Source of the DNA: Methanobrevibacter sp.
Lineage (GTDB): Archaea; Methanobacteriota; Methanobacteria; Methanobacteriales; Methanobacteriaceae
DNA: 18,460 nt
Reading direction: 5' to 3'
NCBI GenBank assembly: GCA_017646885.1
Contig: JAGCLR010000226.1
Location: 1-18,460, forward strand
The stretch's first letter is position 1, and the number at the start of each line of letters is the position of its first letter. The notes under the pieces were generated by a model. That model saw only the letters and a list, made by a program, of their open reading frames with translations. It was not told the DNA's origin and searched no databases. Both the position numbers and the translations under genes were made by a program. This document shows, piece by piece, positions 7,065-12,725 of this stretch.

Positions 7065-7715
7065 ATGGATAAACGAAAAGACGACGCATTTGACAATTTG
7101 GTTGCTGAACTACGAAAGAAAAGTTTCAAAGGTTCACCAATAGATTTTGCTGCTACTAAGGATACTGGTCACAGTTACAGATGTGCACACGAAATTGAAG
7201 TTCTATTTAAGCGCCAACCTGCTTTCCGAGATTTGGACCCGAGTTACAAAAGGGAATTGAATGGCAAAATAGAAATTGAAATTTACTGTGACAGTTACAC
7301 AATTAAATGTGAATACCCATCATCACTTCTATTATCTGTAATTGACGAAGTTCGTAATGCTCACTACAGACACGATAGGTGGAATGAACCACTCCAGTCT
7401 TTCGGGTGTGGTTATAGTGATTACAAACGAATTACCAAAACTTTACAGACTGCACAATCAGTTTTGAAATGGTTTGATAAATTCCTTGACCTCGGTTACA
7501 ACTCAGTTATTGAAGGCCGAGCTTGGTGGGTTTCCGAACCAGTTCAAGAAGATGTAAAGAATTATTTGGAAAGTCAAAAAATCAGATCCGAATACGATTC
7601 ACAAATCGGTGAATTGGAAACAAAGAAAGACAAGGAAGAAACTCGTTTTAGTGAATACGATAGAAAGTATCGTGATAACTTTGTAAGAGTAAGAACTGCC
7701 AAATCCGATTTCTAA
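7065..7715 (+). CDS. DF-tail family protein with coiled-coil C-terminus, unknown function
   Basis: This is a 216-residue unknown protein. I choose ATG 7065 because AAAGGA (7052-7057) precedes it; the in-frame codon at 7032 lies inside the pncB terminator hairpin. The N-terminal domain is alpha/beta (FDNLVAELRKKSF, HEIEVLFKR), and the last 50 residues are a strongly charged helix (ELETKKDKEETRFSEYDRKY) ending VRTAKSDF, the DF signature. The next gene starts 12 bases later with its own AAAGGAG, so the tail is not needed for stop/start overlap here. Confidence 0.77.
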   Translation: MDKRKDDAFDNLVAELRKKSFKGSPIDFAATKDTGHSYRCAHEIEVLFKRQPAFRDLDPSYKRELNGKIEIEIYCDSYTIKCEYPSSLLLSVIDEVRNAHYRHDRWNEPLQSFGCGYSDYKRITKTLQTAQSVLKWFDKFLDLGYNSVIEGRAWWVSEPVQEDVKNYLESQKIRSEYDSQIGELETKKDKEETRFSEYDRKYRDNFVRVRTAKSDF

Positions 7716-7726
7716 AGGAGACAACA

Positions 7727-7963
7727 ATGTTTTTCAAAAAGAAGCAACCAGTAGAACCACAGTACATCACCAAGGACAATAAACTTGTTGGTGTAAAAAT
7801 GGGCGAAAAGGAATACAGAATTGCCGCCTATGACTTAATGATGTCTAATAGTCCTGGACAGAAATCTATTTATCTGTTTGATAAGTTCGGACAGAAAGTA
7901 GCCTGGGACATTAAATCATTTGAAGAATTGGATAATATGTTGCGAAGTAGTTTTCAGGGATAA
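7727..7963 (+). CDS. Small protein of unknown function
   Basis: This is a 78-residue basic, beta-rich protein (MFFKKKQPVEPQYITKDNKL, then short strands and a helix SFEELDNMLRSSF). No family is recognised and there is no membrane segment. AAAGGAG (7714-7720) lies 6 bases upstream of the ATG, overlapping the stop codon of the previous gene. It probably shares a transcript with 7065-7715. Confidence 0.68.
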   Translation: MFFKKKQPVEPQYITKDNKLVGVKMGEKEYRIAAYDLMMSNSPGQKSIYLFDKFGQKVAWDIKSFEELDNMLRSSFQG

Positions 7964-7997
7964 AATTTTGTCCTGCTGACTCTTTCGTAACGAATTG

Positions 7998-8011
7998 GTC
8001 TATAAATAGAC
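7998..8011 (+). promoter_or_regulatory. TATAAATA box inside a 14-base dyad, possible late-type promoter or operator
   Basis: TATAAATA (8001-8008) matches the T4-type late promoter core. It lies in the perfect dyad GTCTAT-AA-ATAGAC (7998-8011), 18 bases before the Nudix ATG. No sigma70 -35 box sits at the right distance. A -10-only promoter or a repressor site are the alternatives. Confidence 0.35.
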
Positions 8012-8028
8012 TAAAGGAAAATTTGATT

Positions 8029-8478
8029 ATGAAAGAATTAAGTTGTGGTTTTATTATTATTAACAGGAAAAATCCAAAACAAATTTTGGCTTGCCAGCCA
8101 AATGGTCGCAGACCAAATACTCCTGGTAACTATGACATTCCAAAGGGTCATCGTGAAAATGGTGAAACAACTTTGGAGGCCGCTATCAGAGAGTTAAAAG
8201 AAGAAACTGGTTTCACGATTACAGACGAAAAGATTTTTGATTGTGGTTTATTCCAGTATCTTAAAAATAAAGATTTGTATGTGTACCTAATGTTTGTGGA
8301 TTGTGATATACACGAACTGTACTGTGATAGTAAGTTTGAGTTACACGGCAAAATGGTAAACGAAATTGTTGGTTACAAATGGACTGATGATTTTCGTTTG
8401 TTCTATAAGTCTCTCCAACCTATTATTCAGGAATGTTTAGAACACTATGACGAAGGTTATTATGAAGAAGTTAATTAA
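8029..8478 (+). CDS. Nudix hydrolase, Ap4A-hydrolase/RppH-like
   Basis: This is a 149-residue stand-alone Nudix protein. It has a complete Nudix box G-x5-E-x7-RE-L-x-EE-x-G-F at residues 40-62 (GHRENGETTLEAAIRELKEETGF), with the preceding DIPKGH typical of diadenosine-tetraphosphate hydrolases and RNA 5'-pyrophosphohydrolases. E55, E58 and E59 are the expected metal ligands. Substrate cannot be read from sequence; Ap4A, NADH, capped RNA 5' ends or a defence nucleotide are all possible. The start is ATG 8029 with AAAGGAAA upstream, in preference to the in-frame TTG at 8023. It is a second Nudix domain in the window, distinct from the one fused to NadD. The downstream 48-aa gene overlaps its end by 17 bases. 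Confidence 0.9.
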   Translation: MKELSCGFIIINRKNPKQILACQPNGRRPNTPGNYDIPKGHRENGETTLEAAIRELKEETGFTITDEKIFDCGLFQYLKNKDLYVYLMFVDCDIHELYCDSKFELHGKMVNEIVGYKWTDDFRLFYKSLQPIIQECLEHYDEGYYEEVN

Positions 8479-8608
8479 GATTACTCTCGGTGTATTAGGT
8501 ATTACTGCCGTTGGTTTTTTCGTCAGACAAGAAAAGCGCAGATTGAAAAATCTCAGGCGTAACATTGATGAATTGAACCGAAAGCAGCCACCCAAAGCAC
8601 CCAAATAA
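8462..8608 (+). CDS. 48-residue single-pass membrane protein
   Basis: A small ORF of 48 codons begins at ATG 8462 inside the end of the Nudix gene and ends TAA 8606-8608. It opens MKKLIKITLGVLGITAVGFF, one membrane helix (about residues 4-21), followed by an Arg/Lys-rich segment (RQEKRRLKNLRRN) and a Pro/Lys-rich end (KQPPKAPK). By the positive-inside rule the C-terminus should be cytoplasmic. GAAGG (8454-8458) lies only 3 bases before the ATG, a short spacing. Without it the interval 8479-8656 would hold no gene. Function unknown. Confidence 0.6.
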   Translation: MKKLIKITLGVLGITAVGFFVRQEKRRLKNLRRNIDELNRKQPPKAPK

Positions 8609-8619
8609 AATTTAACCCG

Positions 8620-8648
8620 AAAATCTATTGACAAGCTCAATAGATTTT
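8620..8648 (+). terminator. 12-bp AT-rich hairpin, terminator or operator overlapping a -35 box
   Basis: AAAATCTATTGA (8620-8631) and TCAATAGATTTT (8637-8648) form a perfect 12-bp stem with a 5-base loop CAAGC. The right arm runs into further T residues, so it could terminate the Nudix transcript. It also contains the TTGACA of the next promoter at 8628-8633, so a regulator-binding dyad is an equal reading. Confidence 0.5.
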
Positions 8649-8656
8649 TATATTTT
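8628..8656 (+). promoter_or_regulatory. Promoter for the 8663 gene
   Basis: TTGACA (8628-8633) is followed by TATATT at 8649-8654 (15-base spacer) or TATTTT at 8651-8656 (17-base spacer). Either places the transcript start close to ATG 8663. It lacks the TGTAAA-N6-TTTACA element of the NAD promoters. Confidence 0.6.
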
Positions 8657-8662
8657 ATGACT

Positions 8663-9295
8663 ATGAAACTAACAAATGTAAATCCTGAAGAAATAAATCA
8701 ACTACAGTTTGAAATCGCTCAAAAAGTACTGAACGATTGGTTAGAAGCCACTGGTTTTGATTTAGTTACAGAACTGTATCTAATGAAATTCAAATCCAAT
8801 TACATTACCTGGGAAGGTAGAATGAAGTTTTTGAAAGAACCTTGGCTATCTAAATTTAAGGCTATTCCGCAGTTACAAAATGATGGAGATTTGGATGTGG
8901 AATTAGTCCAGATACAATTTGTACGAAATGAAAAGGGTTGGTATTTTGACTTATCAGGCAGTTGGTTTCATTATTGGGAACTGTCTTGCCAGTGTTATGA
9001 TTGGTTTAGAACTGGTGTGAAAAATAATTATGATTTGTTCAATAACAGAGTTATGAACTGCGAGAAAAAGTCCCTTCAAGAATGGTTTTTGAAGTTTGAT
9101 GAATATATGGAAAAATCTTTAATGAATTTCCGTAAAGGTTTCTCTATTGTGTTCAACAAAGAACTTGAAAACGATTTAGCAGAAATTAAGGAAATGAACG
9201 ATAAAATTCAAGCATTGAATGAAGAAAAACAGAAACTTTACAAGCGTGGTGTCGCAAAAATGGAAAAAATGTTTGCTATGGCTGAAGATTTTTAG
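8663..9295 (+). CDS. DF-tail family protein, apparently leaderless, unknown function
   Basis: This is a 210-residue protein of unknown function. Two ATGs (8657, 8663) are in frame; neither has a Shine-Dalgarno site. The promoter geometry predicts a transcript start at about 8661-8665, so ATG 8663 on a leaderless mRNA is preferred; the 8657 start would add two residues. The N-terminal half is helical, the middle is strand-rich with many Trp and Tyr (GWYFDLSGSWFHYWELSCQC), and the last 55 residues are a charged helix ending KMFAMAEDF. The stop is TAG with no coupled gene for 98 bases, so this DF tail is retained without any role in coupling. Confidence 0.78.
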   Translation: MKLTNVNPEEINQLQFEIAQKVLNDWLEATGFDLVTELYLMKFKSNYITWEGRMKFLKEPWLSKFKAIPQLQNDGDLDVELVQIQFVRNEKGWYFDLSGSWFHYWELSCQCYDWFRTGVKNNYDLFNNRVMNCEKKSLQEWFLKFDEYMEKSLMNFRKGFSIVFNKELENDLAEIKEMNDKIQALNEEKQKLYKRGVAKMEKMFAMAEDF

Positions 9296-9300
9296 TCATT

Positions 9301-9318
9301 TGTAAACATTATTTTACA
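9301..9318 (+). promoter_or_regulatory. Inverted repeat TGTAAA-N6-TTTACA, putative operator, copy 3 (nadD-Nudix)
   Basis: This is a perfect 18-base dyad ending 18 bases before the -35 box at 9337. A further TTTTTACATTTTT follows at 9321-9333, a possible extra right half-site. Confidence 0.62.
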
Positions 9319-9336
9319 TATTTTTACATTTTTCTA

Positions 9337-9365
9337 TTGACAAACTGCATAAATTTTTCTATATT
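9337..9365 (+). promoter_or_regulatory. Sigma70-like promoter of the nadD-Nudix operon
   Basis: TTGACA (9337-9342), a 17-base spacer and TATATT (9360-9365). The leader has GAGAGG (9381-9386) before ATG 9394. The stretch around the -35 and -10 boxes is nearly identical to the 4186 promoter (TTGACAAACT, TTTCTATATTATT). Confidence 0.83.
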
Positions 9366-9393
9366 ATTGGTATAGAAAAAGAGAGGTACAACT

Positions 9394-9669
9394 ATGGCAC
9401 AATTTGAATATCTGCTAGAATGGCATCCACGTGGCTTTTTGAACAAAATGGTTCAAAATGAAGATTGGAATGTTTCAAATGTTACTCACCACATTTGTAA
9501 GGATTTCAATGACGTGGACGAGGCCTTTGAGTATATTGCCAAAAATAATTCCTTGTGGGATGATGAACGCATTTGGGCTTATCGTTTTGGCGAAACTGTT
9601 GTTTTGCTCCACACAGAAAATAAAACTGAAGAAAAGAATCAAATTCTCAAAATGAAAGGATGGTGCTAA
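9394..9669 (+). CDS. Small protein of unknown function preceding nadD-Nudix
   Basis: This is a 91-residue alpha/beta protein with several Trp and His residues (MAQFEYLLEWHPRGFL at the start) and a helix DVDEAFEYIAKNNSLW, ending QILKMKGWC. It is unrecognised and lacks the DF tail. It is the promoter-proximal gene of the nadD operon. The gene at 12489 holds the same position before pncA, but I see no clear sequence match between the two. Its last codons hold AAAGGA (9655-9660), which serves ATG 9673. Confidence 0.7.
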   Translation: MAQFEYLLEWHPRGFLNKMVQNEDWNVSNVTHHICKDFNDVDEAFEYIAKNNSLWDDERIWAYRFGETVVLLHTENKTEEKNQILKMKGWC

Positions 9670-9672
9670 TTT

Positions 9673-10743
9673 ATGATTTACTACTATGGCGGCTCTTTTG
9701 ACCCTGTAACTCTCGCTCACATTGAACTGTTCAAGGCTATTGCTAAGCAGCTGGGCGAAAATGATACACTCCTGATTGGTGTTGCGAACAATGACGAAAA
9801 GAATTATAAGGCACCGATTGGCGACCGAATGGTTATGGTAAACAAGCTGGTTGATACCAAGCTCAAGAATACCAATGTCCGAGTTATCCGTCAGGACACA
9901 CGAACATACAAGTTCTTGCAGGACTACCAGCAGCAGTGTGGCAAAACTGATTTCACTATTTGCGTTGGTGATGACGAATGGAAGTCCCTCTGCGAAGGTA
10001 AATGGGTAAACTGGGATTTGCTTTTAAATCAGTATGAATTTATCGTTTTCAACCGAGACGATTCCGAAGAAATTGTCCTTCCGAAACATATTAACCCGAA
10101 TGTTTCTTTCCAGTCTGCTGGAGATACCAGTGGTATTTCTTCTTCGGCAACGAGAGAAATTCTGTTCCGCGACCCGGATTGTCATTACGAACAAGTTAAG
10201 AATTTGGTAACTCACCAGACCTTCCGTTACATTAAGGAACACGAACTCTATTTCCAAAATGGTCCTGACTATGAAAAGAAGGAAAAGCAGTTCCTTGCGG
10301 AGTATGCTATCAAGAAGGCCCAGAATGGTTGGGGTGAACCTAGTGTTACGACCGATACAGTTGCGTATAATGGTGAGCAAGTACTGTTGATTAGGCGTGG
10401 CAATTTCCCATACAAAAACAGTTGGTGCTTGCCGGGTGGTTTCTTTGAAAAGGATGACGAAGATTTGAACTATGGCGCAGCTAGAGAATTGCGTGAAGAA
10501 ACCGGTTTGGATTTGGATCCGACGAAGTTTGAACAAATTAAGACTTACGGGCACAATTTTGACCCTCGTATGAAGATTGTTGATACGGCATTTTCTGTCC
10601 GTGTTCCGAAGGCCCAAATGAGTAAGGCTGCTGGAGCTGACGATGCTGCCGAGGCTCGTTGGTTTAATTTGAACAATTTGCCGAAGCTCGGTTTCCATCA
10701 CGAACAAATTATCCTTGATTTTCTTGGAAAGCGAGCTGACTAA
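9673..10743 (+). CDS. nadD: Bifunctional NadD-type adenylyltransferase fused to an ADP-ribose pyrophosphatase-like Nudix domain
   Basis: The N-terminal domain (about 1-195) transfers AMP from ATP to nicotinate (or nicotinamide) mononucleotide. It shows GGSFDPVTLAH at 6-16, CVGDDEW...W matching the GADS...W segment of NadD, and ISSSATRE at 155-162, the ISSTxIR motif. The nucleotide-binding motif is TxxH, not HxGH: T13 replaces the first His and A15 the Gly, while H16 is kept. The linker passes VTHQTFRYIKEHELY, the NadD C-terminal helix. The C-terminal domain (about 225-356) is Nudix: PGGFFEKDDED...REEETGL-type box at 255-279 with RELREETGL intact but one extra residue before its first Glu, plus a DPR and AEARWF as in ADP-ribose pyrophosphatases of the NadM-Nudix/NrtR type. 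Whole length 356, typical of such fusions. AAAGGA lies 12 bases upstream. Confidence 0.88.
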   Translation: MIYYYGGSFDPVTLAHIELFKAIAKQLGENDTLLIGVANNDEKNYKAPIGDRMVMVNKLVDTKLKNTNVRVIRQDTRTYKFLQDYQQQCGKTDFTICVGDDEWKSLCEGKWVNWDLLLNQYEFIVFNRDDSEEIVLPKHINPNVSFQSAGDTSGISSSATREILFRDPDCHYEQVKNLVTHQTFRYIKEHELYFQNGPDYEKKEKQFLAEYAIKKAQNGWGEPSVTTDTVAYNGEQVLLIRRGNFPYKNSWCLPGGFFEKDDEDLNYGAARELREETGLDLDPTKFEQIKTYGHNFDPRMKIVDTAFSVRVPKAQMSKAAGADDAAEARWFNLNNLPKLGFHHEQIILDFLGKRAD

Positions 10744-11048
10744 TGACCTTTGAAGAAATCGTTTTGACTGCTGCTGAAATGCAGTGTTTGATTGTTCCTG
10801 AAAGAGATGGAAGAAACTACACTCTATACTCCGAAATGGAAGGGAATGACAATAATTCAGTCTGTTGGATTTTTCCAAATGCGTTTAGCGGTAAAGGTTC
10901 AATTTCTTCTACTTATGATTTTCCACAGGTAGATGGTTTTGAAAATTTTACCAAAGAAGAACTGATTGCTAGAATTGGTTATATCCGAAACCTTCACAAA
11001 GAACGATACATTGAAAAGCGACTTGAAAAGATGCAGGAAGATTTCTAA
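10743..11048 (+). CDS. Small DF-tail family protein, paralog of the 11823 gene
   Basis: This is a 101-residue unknown protein. Its N-terminal half matches the gene at 11823 in pattern (MT-x-x-E ... M/L-x-C-L/V-I/L-VP ... YT-L/M-x-x-E ... C-V/W-I), so the two are likely paralogs separated by another paralogous pair. The C-terminal helix (about residues 65-97) ends RLEKMQEDF. The ATG shares a base with the nadD-Nudix stop (TAATG), so it is translationally coupled to the NAD enzyme. CAGGAAGAT in the tail codons gives the next Shine-Dalgarno site, again with TAATG overlap. Confidence 0.77.
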   Translation: MTFEEIVLTAAEMQCLIVPERDGRNYTLYSEMEGNDNNSVCWIFPNAFSGKGSISSTYDFPQVDGFENFTKEELIARIGYIRNLHKERYIEKRLEKMQEDF

Positions 11049-11443
11049 TGACTGAATATACAGATGAAGAACAAGCACAGTTAAAGCAGTATGGTGACTA
11101 TATGAGGTCAGCTGGGTTTTATTCTCTCGGTAATGGAGTTAACTGTTGGCGCTTTAAATATGGCGAAGATTCTACTGACACATTTTGGATAGTTGATTTA
11201 TACTGTGAAGGTGAGTTTAGTCCTCGTATCTATCAGTTCAGATGGGAATTTGATGGAATAAATGACCCACAACTAATAGCAATTCAAGATGGTTGTGGTT
11301 TTAATACGAGTTACAAACCAAAGACATTTGCCGCATTTAAAAAGCGAATAGACGAATCAGTATCAAAGTTTGGCGAATACAAAAAGTACAAAAAGCAACT
11401 GATTGAGAACAAACGATTACAACTAATGCAGATGGATTTCTAA
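11048..11443 (+). CDS. DF-tail family protein, tandem paralog of the next gene
   Basis: This is a 131-residue protein of unknown function. It aligns along its length with the next gene: a helix Y-x-D/x-x-M-x-S-x-G, then W-x-F/Y-x-Y, D-T/S-FWI-V/A-DL, R-I/V-Y-x-F-x-W, a Y-x-P segment, and F-x-x-FKK-x-I-x-E leading into a charged helix. The tail is RLQLMQMDF. It looks like one product of a local tandem duplication. TAATG overlaps join it to both neighbours; ATGGATTT in the tail is a weaker Shine-Dalgarno than in other members. Confidence 0.78.
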   Translation: MTEYTDEEQAQLKQYGDYMRSAGFYSLGNGVNCWRFKYGEDSTDTFWIVDLYCEGEFSPRIYQFRWEFDGINDPQLIAIQDGCGFNTSYKPKTFAAFKKRIDESVSKFGEYKKYKKQLIENKRLQLMQMDF

Positions 11444-11823
11444 TGGATAGAACGTCTCACAGATATAAATTATATACTGACTTTATGAAGTCTTTGGGTA
11501 TTGTACAGAAAGACCACGAAGGCCATAATAACTGGCAATACGAATATAAGCCAGGTGATTCTTTTTGGATTGCCGATTTACAAAATGCTGAATATGGATT
11601 TAAAGCGAGAGTATATGATTTTTATTGGAAGTATAATGGTGAATTAACGGCTGAAGATTTGTATGATGAAGAAGGAGAATTGTTGGTTGAATACAACCCG
11701 ACAAATTTTAGAGATTTCAAGAAACTCATAAAAGAAAAAATTGCGGAACTGAAGCAGTATGATTATATTAGAAAACAACACATTGAAGAGGACCGTTTGA
11801 AAAAACTAACAAAGGATTTCTAA
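11443..11823 (+). CDS. DF-tail family protein, tandem paralog of the previous gene
   Basis: This is a 126-residue protein of unknown function, paralogous to the 11048 gene (shared DSFWIADL, RVYDFYWKY, YNPTNFRDFKKLI). It carries an acidic insert in the middle (TAEDLYDEEGELLVEY) and ends RLKKLTKDF. The codons ACA-AAG-GAT-TTC-TAA provide AAAGGA for the next gene, which overlaps by one base. No catalytic or metal motif is visible; the conserved aromatic core suggests a small binding domain. Confidence 0.78.
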   Translation: MDRTSHRYKLYTDFMKSLGIVQKDHEGHNNWQYEYKPGDSFWIADLQNAEYGFKARVYDFYWKYNGELTAEDLYDEEGELLVEYNPTNFRDFKKLIKEKIAELKQYDYIRKQHIEEDRLKKLTKDF

Positions 11824-12095
11824 TGACTGAAGCTGAGATGATTGTATTGTTTAATAAACTGGATTGTGTTCTAGTTCCAGGACAACATTTGACAGAAGTC
11901 TATACAATGGAAGATGAAACTGCTTTGTGTGTAATCGCAAGCCGTTTCAGTATGATTTGTTTCTATGACGAAAATTTACCATTTAGCAAAGTAACTCCTG
12001 AGATTATCAAACAGAAAATTGAATTTTTTAAAATCAGAGATAAAATGGCTGCTATTCAAGAAAGAATTATAAAAGCTCAAGAGGATTTCAACTGA
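11823..12095 (+). CDS. Small DF-tail family protein, paralog of the 10743 gene
   Basis: This is a 90-residue unknown protein. MTEAEMIVLFNKLDCVLVPG and the YTMEDETALCVIA segment parallel the 10743 gene. The C-terminal helix (about residues 58-88) ends RIIKAQEDFN, the DF signature plus Asn. The stop TGA shares a base with the next ATG (TGATG), and AAGAGGAT in the tail codons serves as its Shine-Dalgarno site. Confidence 0.75.
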   Translation: MTEAEMIVLFNKLDCVLVPGQHLTEVYTMEDETALCVIASRFSMICFYDENLPFSKVTPEIIKQKIEFFKIRDKMAAIQERIIKAQEDFN

Positions 12096-12418
12096 TGGAA
12101 GAAATTTTTAACAAATTAGCAATAGAATTTGGATTGACAGTTTCTGTTGATAGAAAAGGCGAAAAGTATGGAAAACTCCCTGGATTTGCGGGATTTTTGA
12201 TTGCGTTGGTGCCGACACACGATTATATTATGGTGGCAAAGGAAGTATCAAAAACCGACGAAGGAGAATGTTTCTATTTTGGTGCGAATGGTTTTAATGA
12301 TTATGAAACCGCAAAAGTAGCAGTTTCCGAAATGATTTTAAAAGCAAAAGAAATGAATGTAAACAAAAAGATACAAAACTTGGAAACAGATTTCAAGTGT
12401 AAACAAAATTTTACATAA
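12095..12418 (+). CDS. DF-tail family protein whose end runs through the next operator
   Basis: This is a 107-residue unknown protein with an alpha/beta domain and a C-terminal helix (about residues 70-98) reaching KIQNLETDFK. Unlike its relatives, where DF or DF plus one residue is the end, the frame continues six more codons (CKQNFT) through the TGTAAA-N6-TTTACA element and stops at the TAA just after it. The extension looks like loss of the usual stop when the operator sequence was placed here. It is the last gene of the nadD-Nudix operon. Confidence 0.74.
   Translation: MEEIFNKLAIEFGLTVSVDRKGEKYGKLPGFAGFLIALVPTHDYIMVAKEVSKTDEGECFYFGANGFNDYETAKVAVSEMILKAKEMNVNKKIQNLETDFKCKQNFT
12398..12415 (+). 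promoter_or_regulatory. Inverted repeat TGTAAA-N6-TTTACA, putative operator, copy 4 (pncA-nadE)
   Basis: This is a perfect 18-base dyad ending 19 bases before the -35 box at 12435, and it overlaps the last codons of the upstream gene. A further TGTAAA half-site lies in the leader at 12470-12475. Confidence 0.6.
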
Positions 12419-12434
12419 AATTGACTATTTTTTA

Positions 12435-12463
12435 TTGACATCCCTCTCAATTTTTTCTATATT
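12435..12463 (+). promoter_or_regulatory. Sigma70-like promoter of the pncA-nadE operon
   Basis: TTGACA (12435-12440), a 17-base spacer and TATATT (12458-12463). GAGAGG (12477-12482) precedes ATG 12489. Confidence 0.82.
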
Positions 12464-12488
12464 ATATGGTGTAAACGAGAGGTAATAA

Positions 12489-12725
12489 ATGACAAGAGAA
12501 TTTTTCGTAATCAAAAATCAAAAGGGACAACTGGTTCAAAATTGGACATTTGCTCCCAATGCGTTTATTACTTATTGCAGGACCCCTGAATGGGCTATGA
12601 AATTTGAAACAAAAGAACAGGCCGAAAAGCGACTGGACTATTTCGCAAAGAATAAGTTCAAGAATGCGTTCGGCTTAAAAATTACCAAAATCCAAGAAAA
12701 CAAATTCTATAAGGAGATAAAATAA
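12489..12725 (+). CDS. Small protein of unknown function preceding pncA
   Basis: This is a 78-residue basic protein with an N-terminal strand pair, a Trp/Phe-rich loop and one helix (ETKEQAEKRLDYFAKNKF). The F-x-T-K-E-Q-A-E helix opening is common in tiny phage proteins but defines no function I can name. There is no DF tail. AAGGAG (12711-12716) in its last codons is the Shine-Dalgarno site for pncA, whose ATG shares a base with this stop. Confidence 0.7.
   Translation: MTREFFVIKNQKGQLVQNWTFAPNAFITYCRTPEWAMKFETKEQAEKRLDYFAKNKFKNAFGLKITKIQENKFYKEIK

Noticed and set aside
7955..7976. Hairpin CAGG...CCTG as a terminator after the 7727 gene
   Set aside because: It has internal mismatches and no T run follows.
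10024..10878. A 284-codon open frame on the minus strand
   Set aside because: It is antisense to the NadD-Nudix gene and the next gene, crosses their junction and shows no domain; a shadow.
853..12418. Explaining the DF tails purely as a by-product of embedded Shine-Dalgarno sites
   Set aside because: Members at 3569 and 8663 lack any coupled downstream start yet keep EDF. The upstream hydrophobic positions are also conserved, and non-family genes with embedded Shine-Dalgarno sites (for example 9394, 12489, 15122) do not end in DF.
4149..12463. CRISPR-like or transposon repeats
   Set aside because: The recurring sequences are promoters with an operator-like dyad at irregular kilobase spacing; there are no regular spacers, transposase or terminal repeats.
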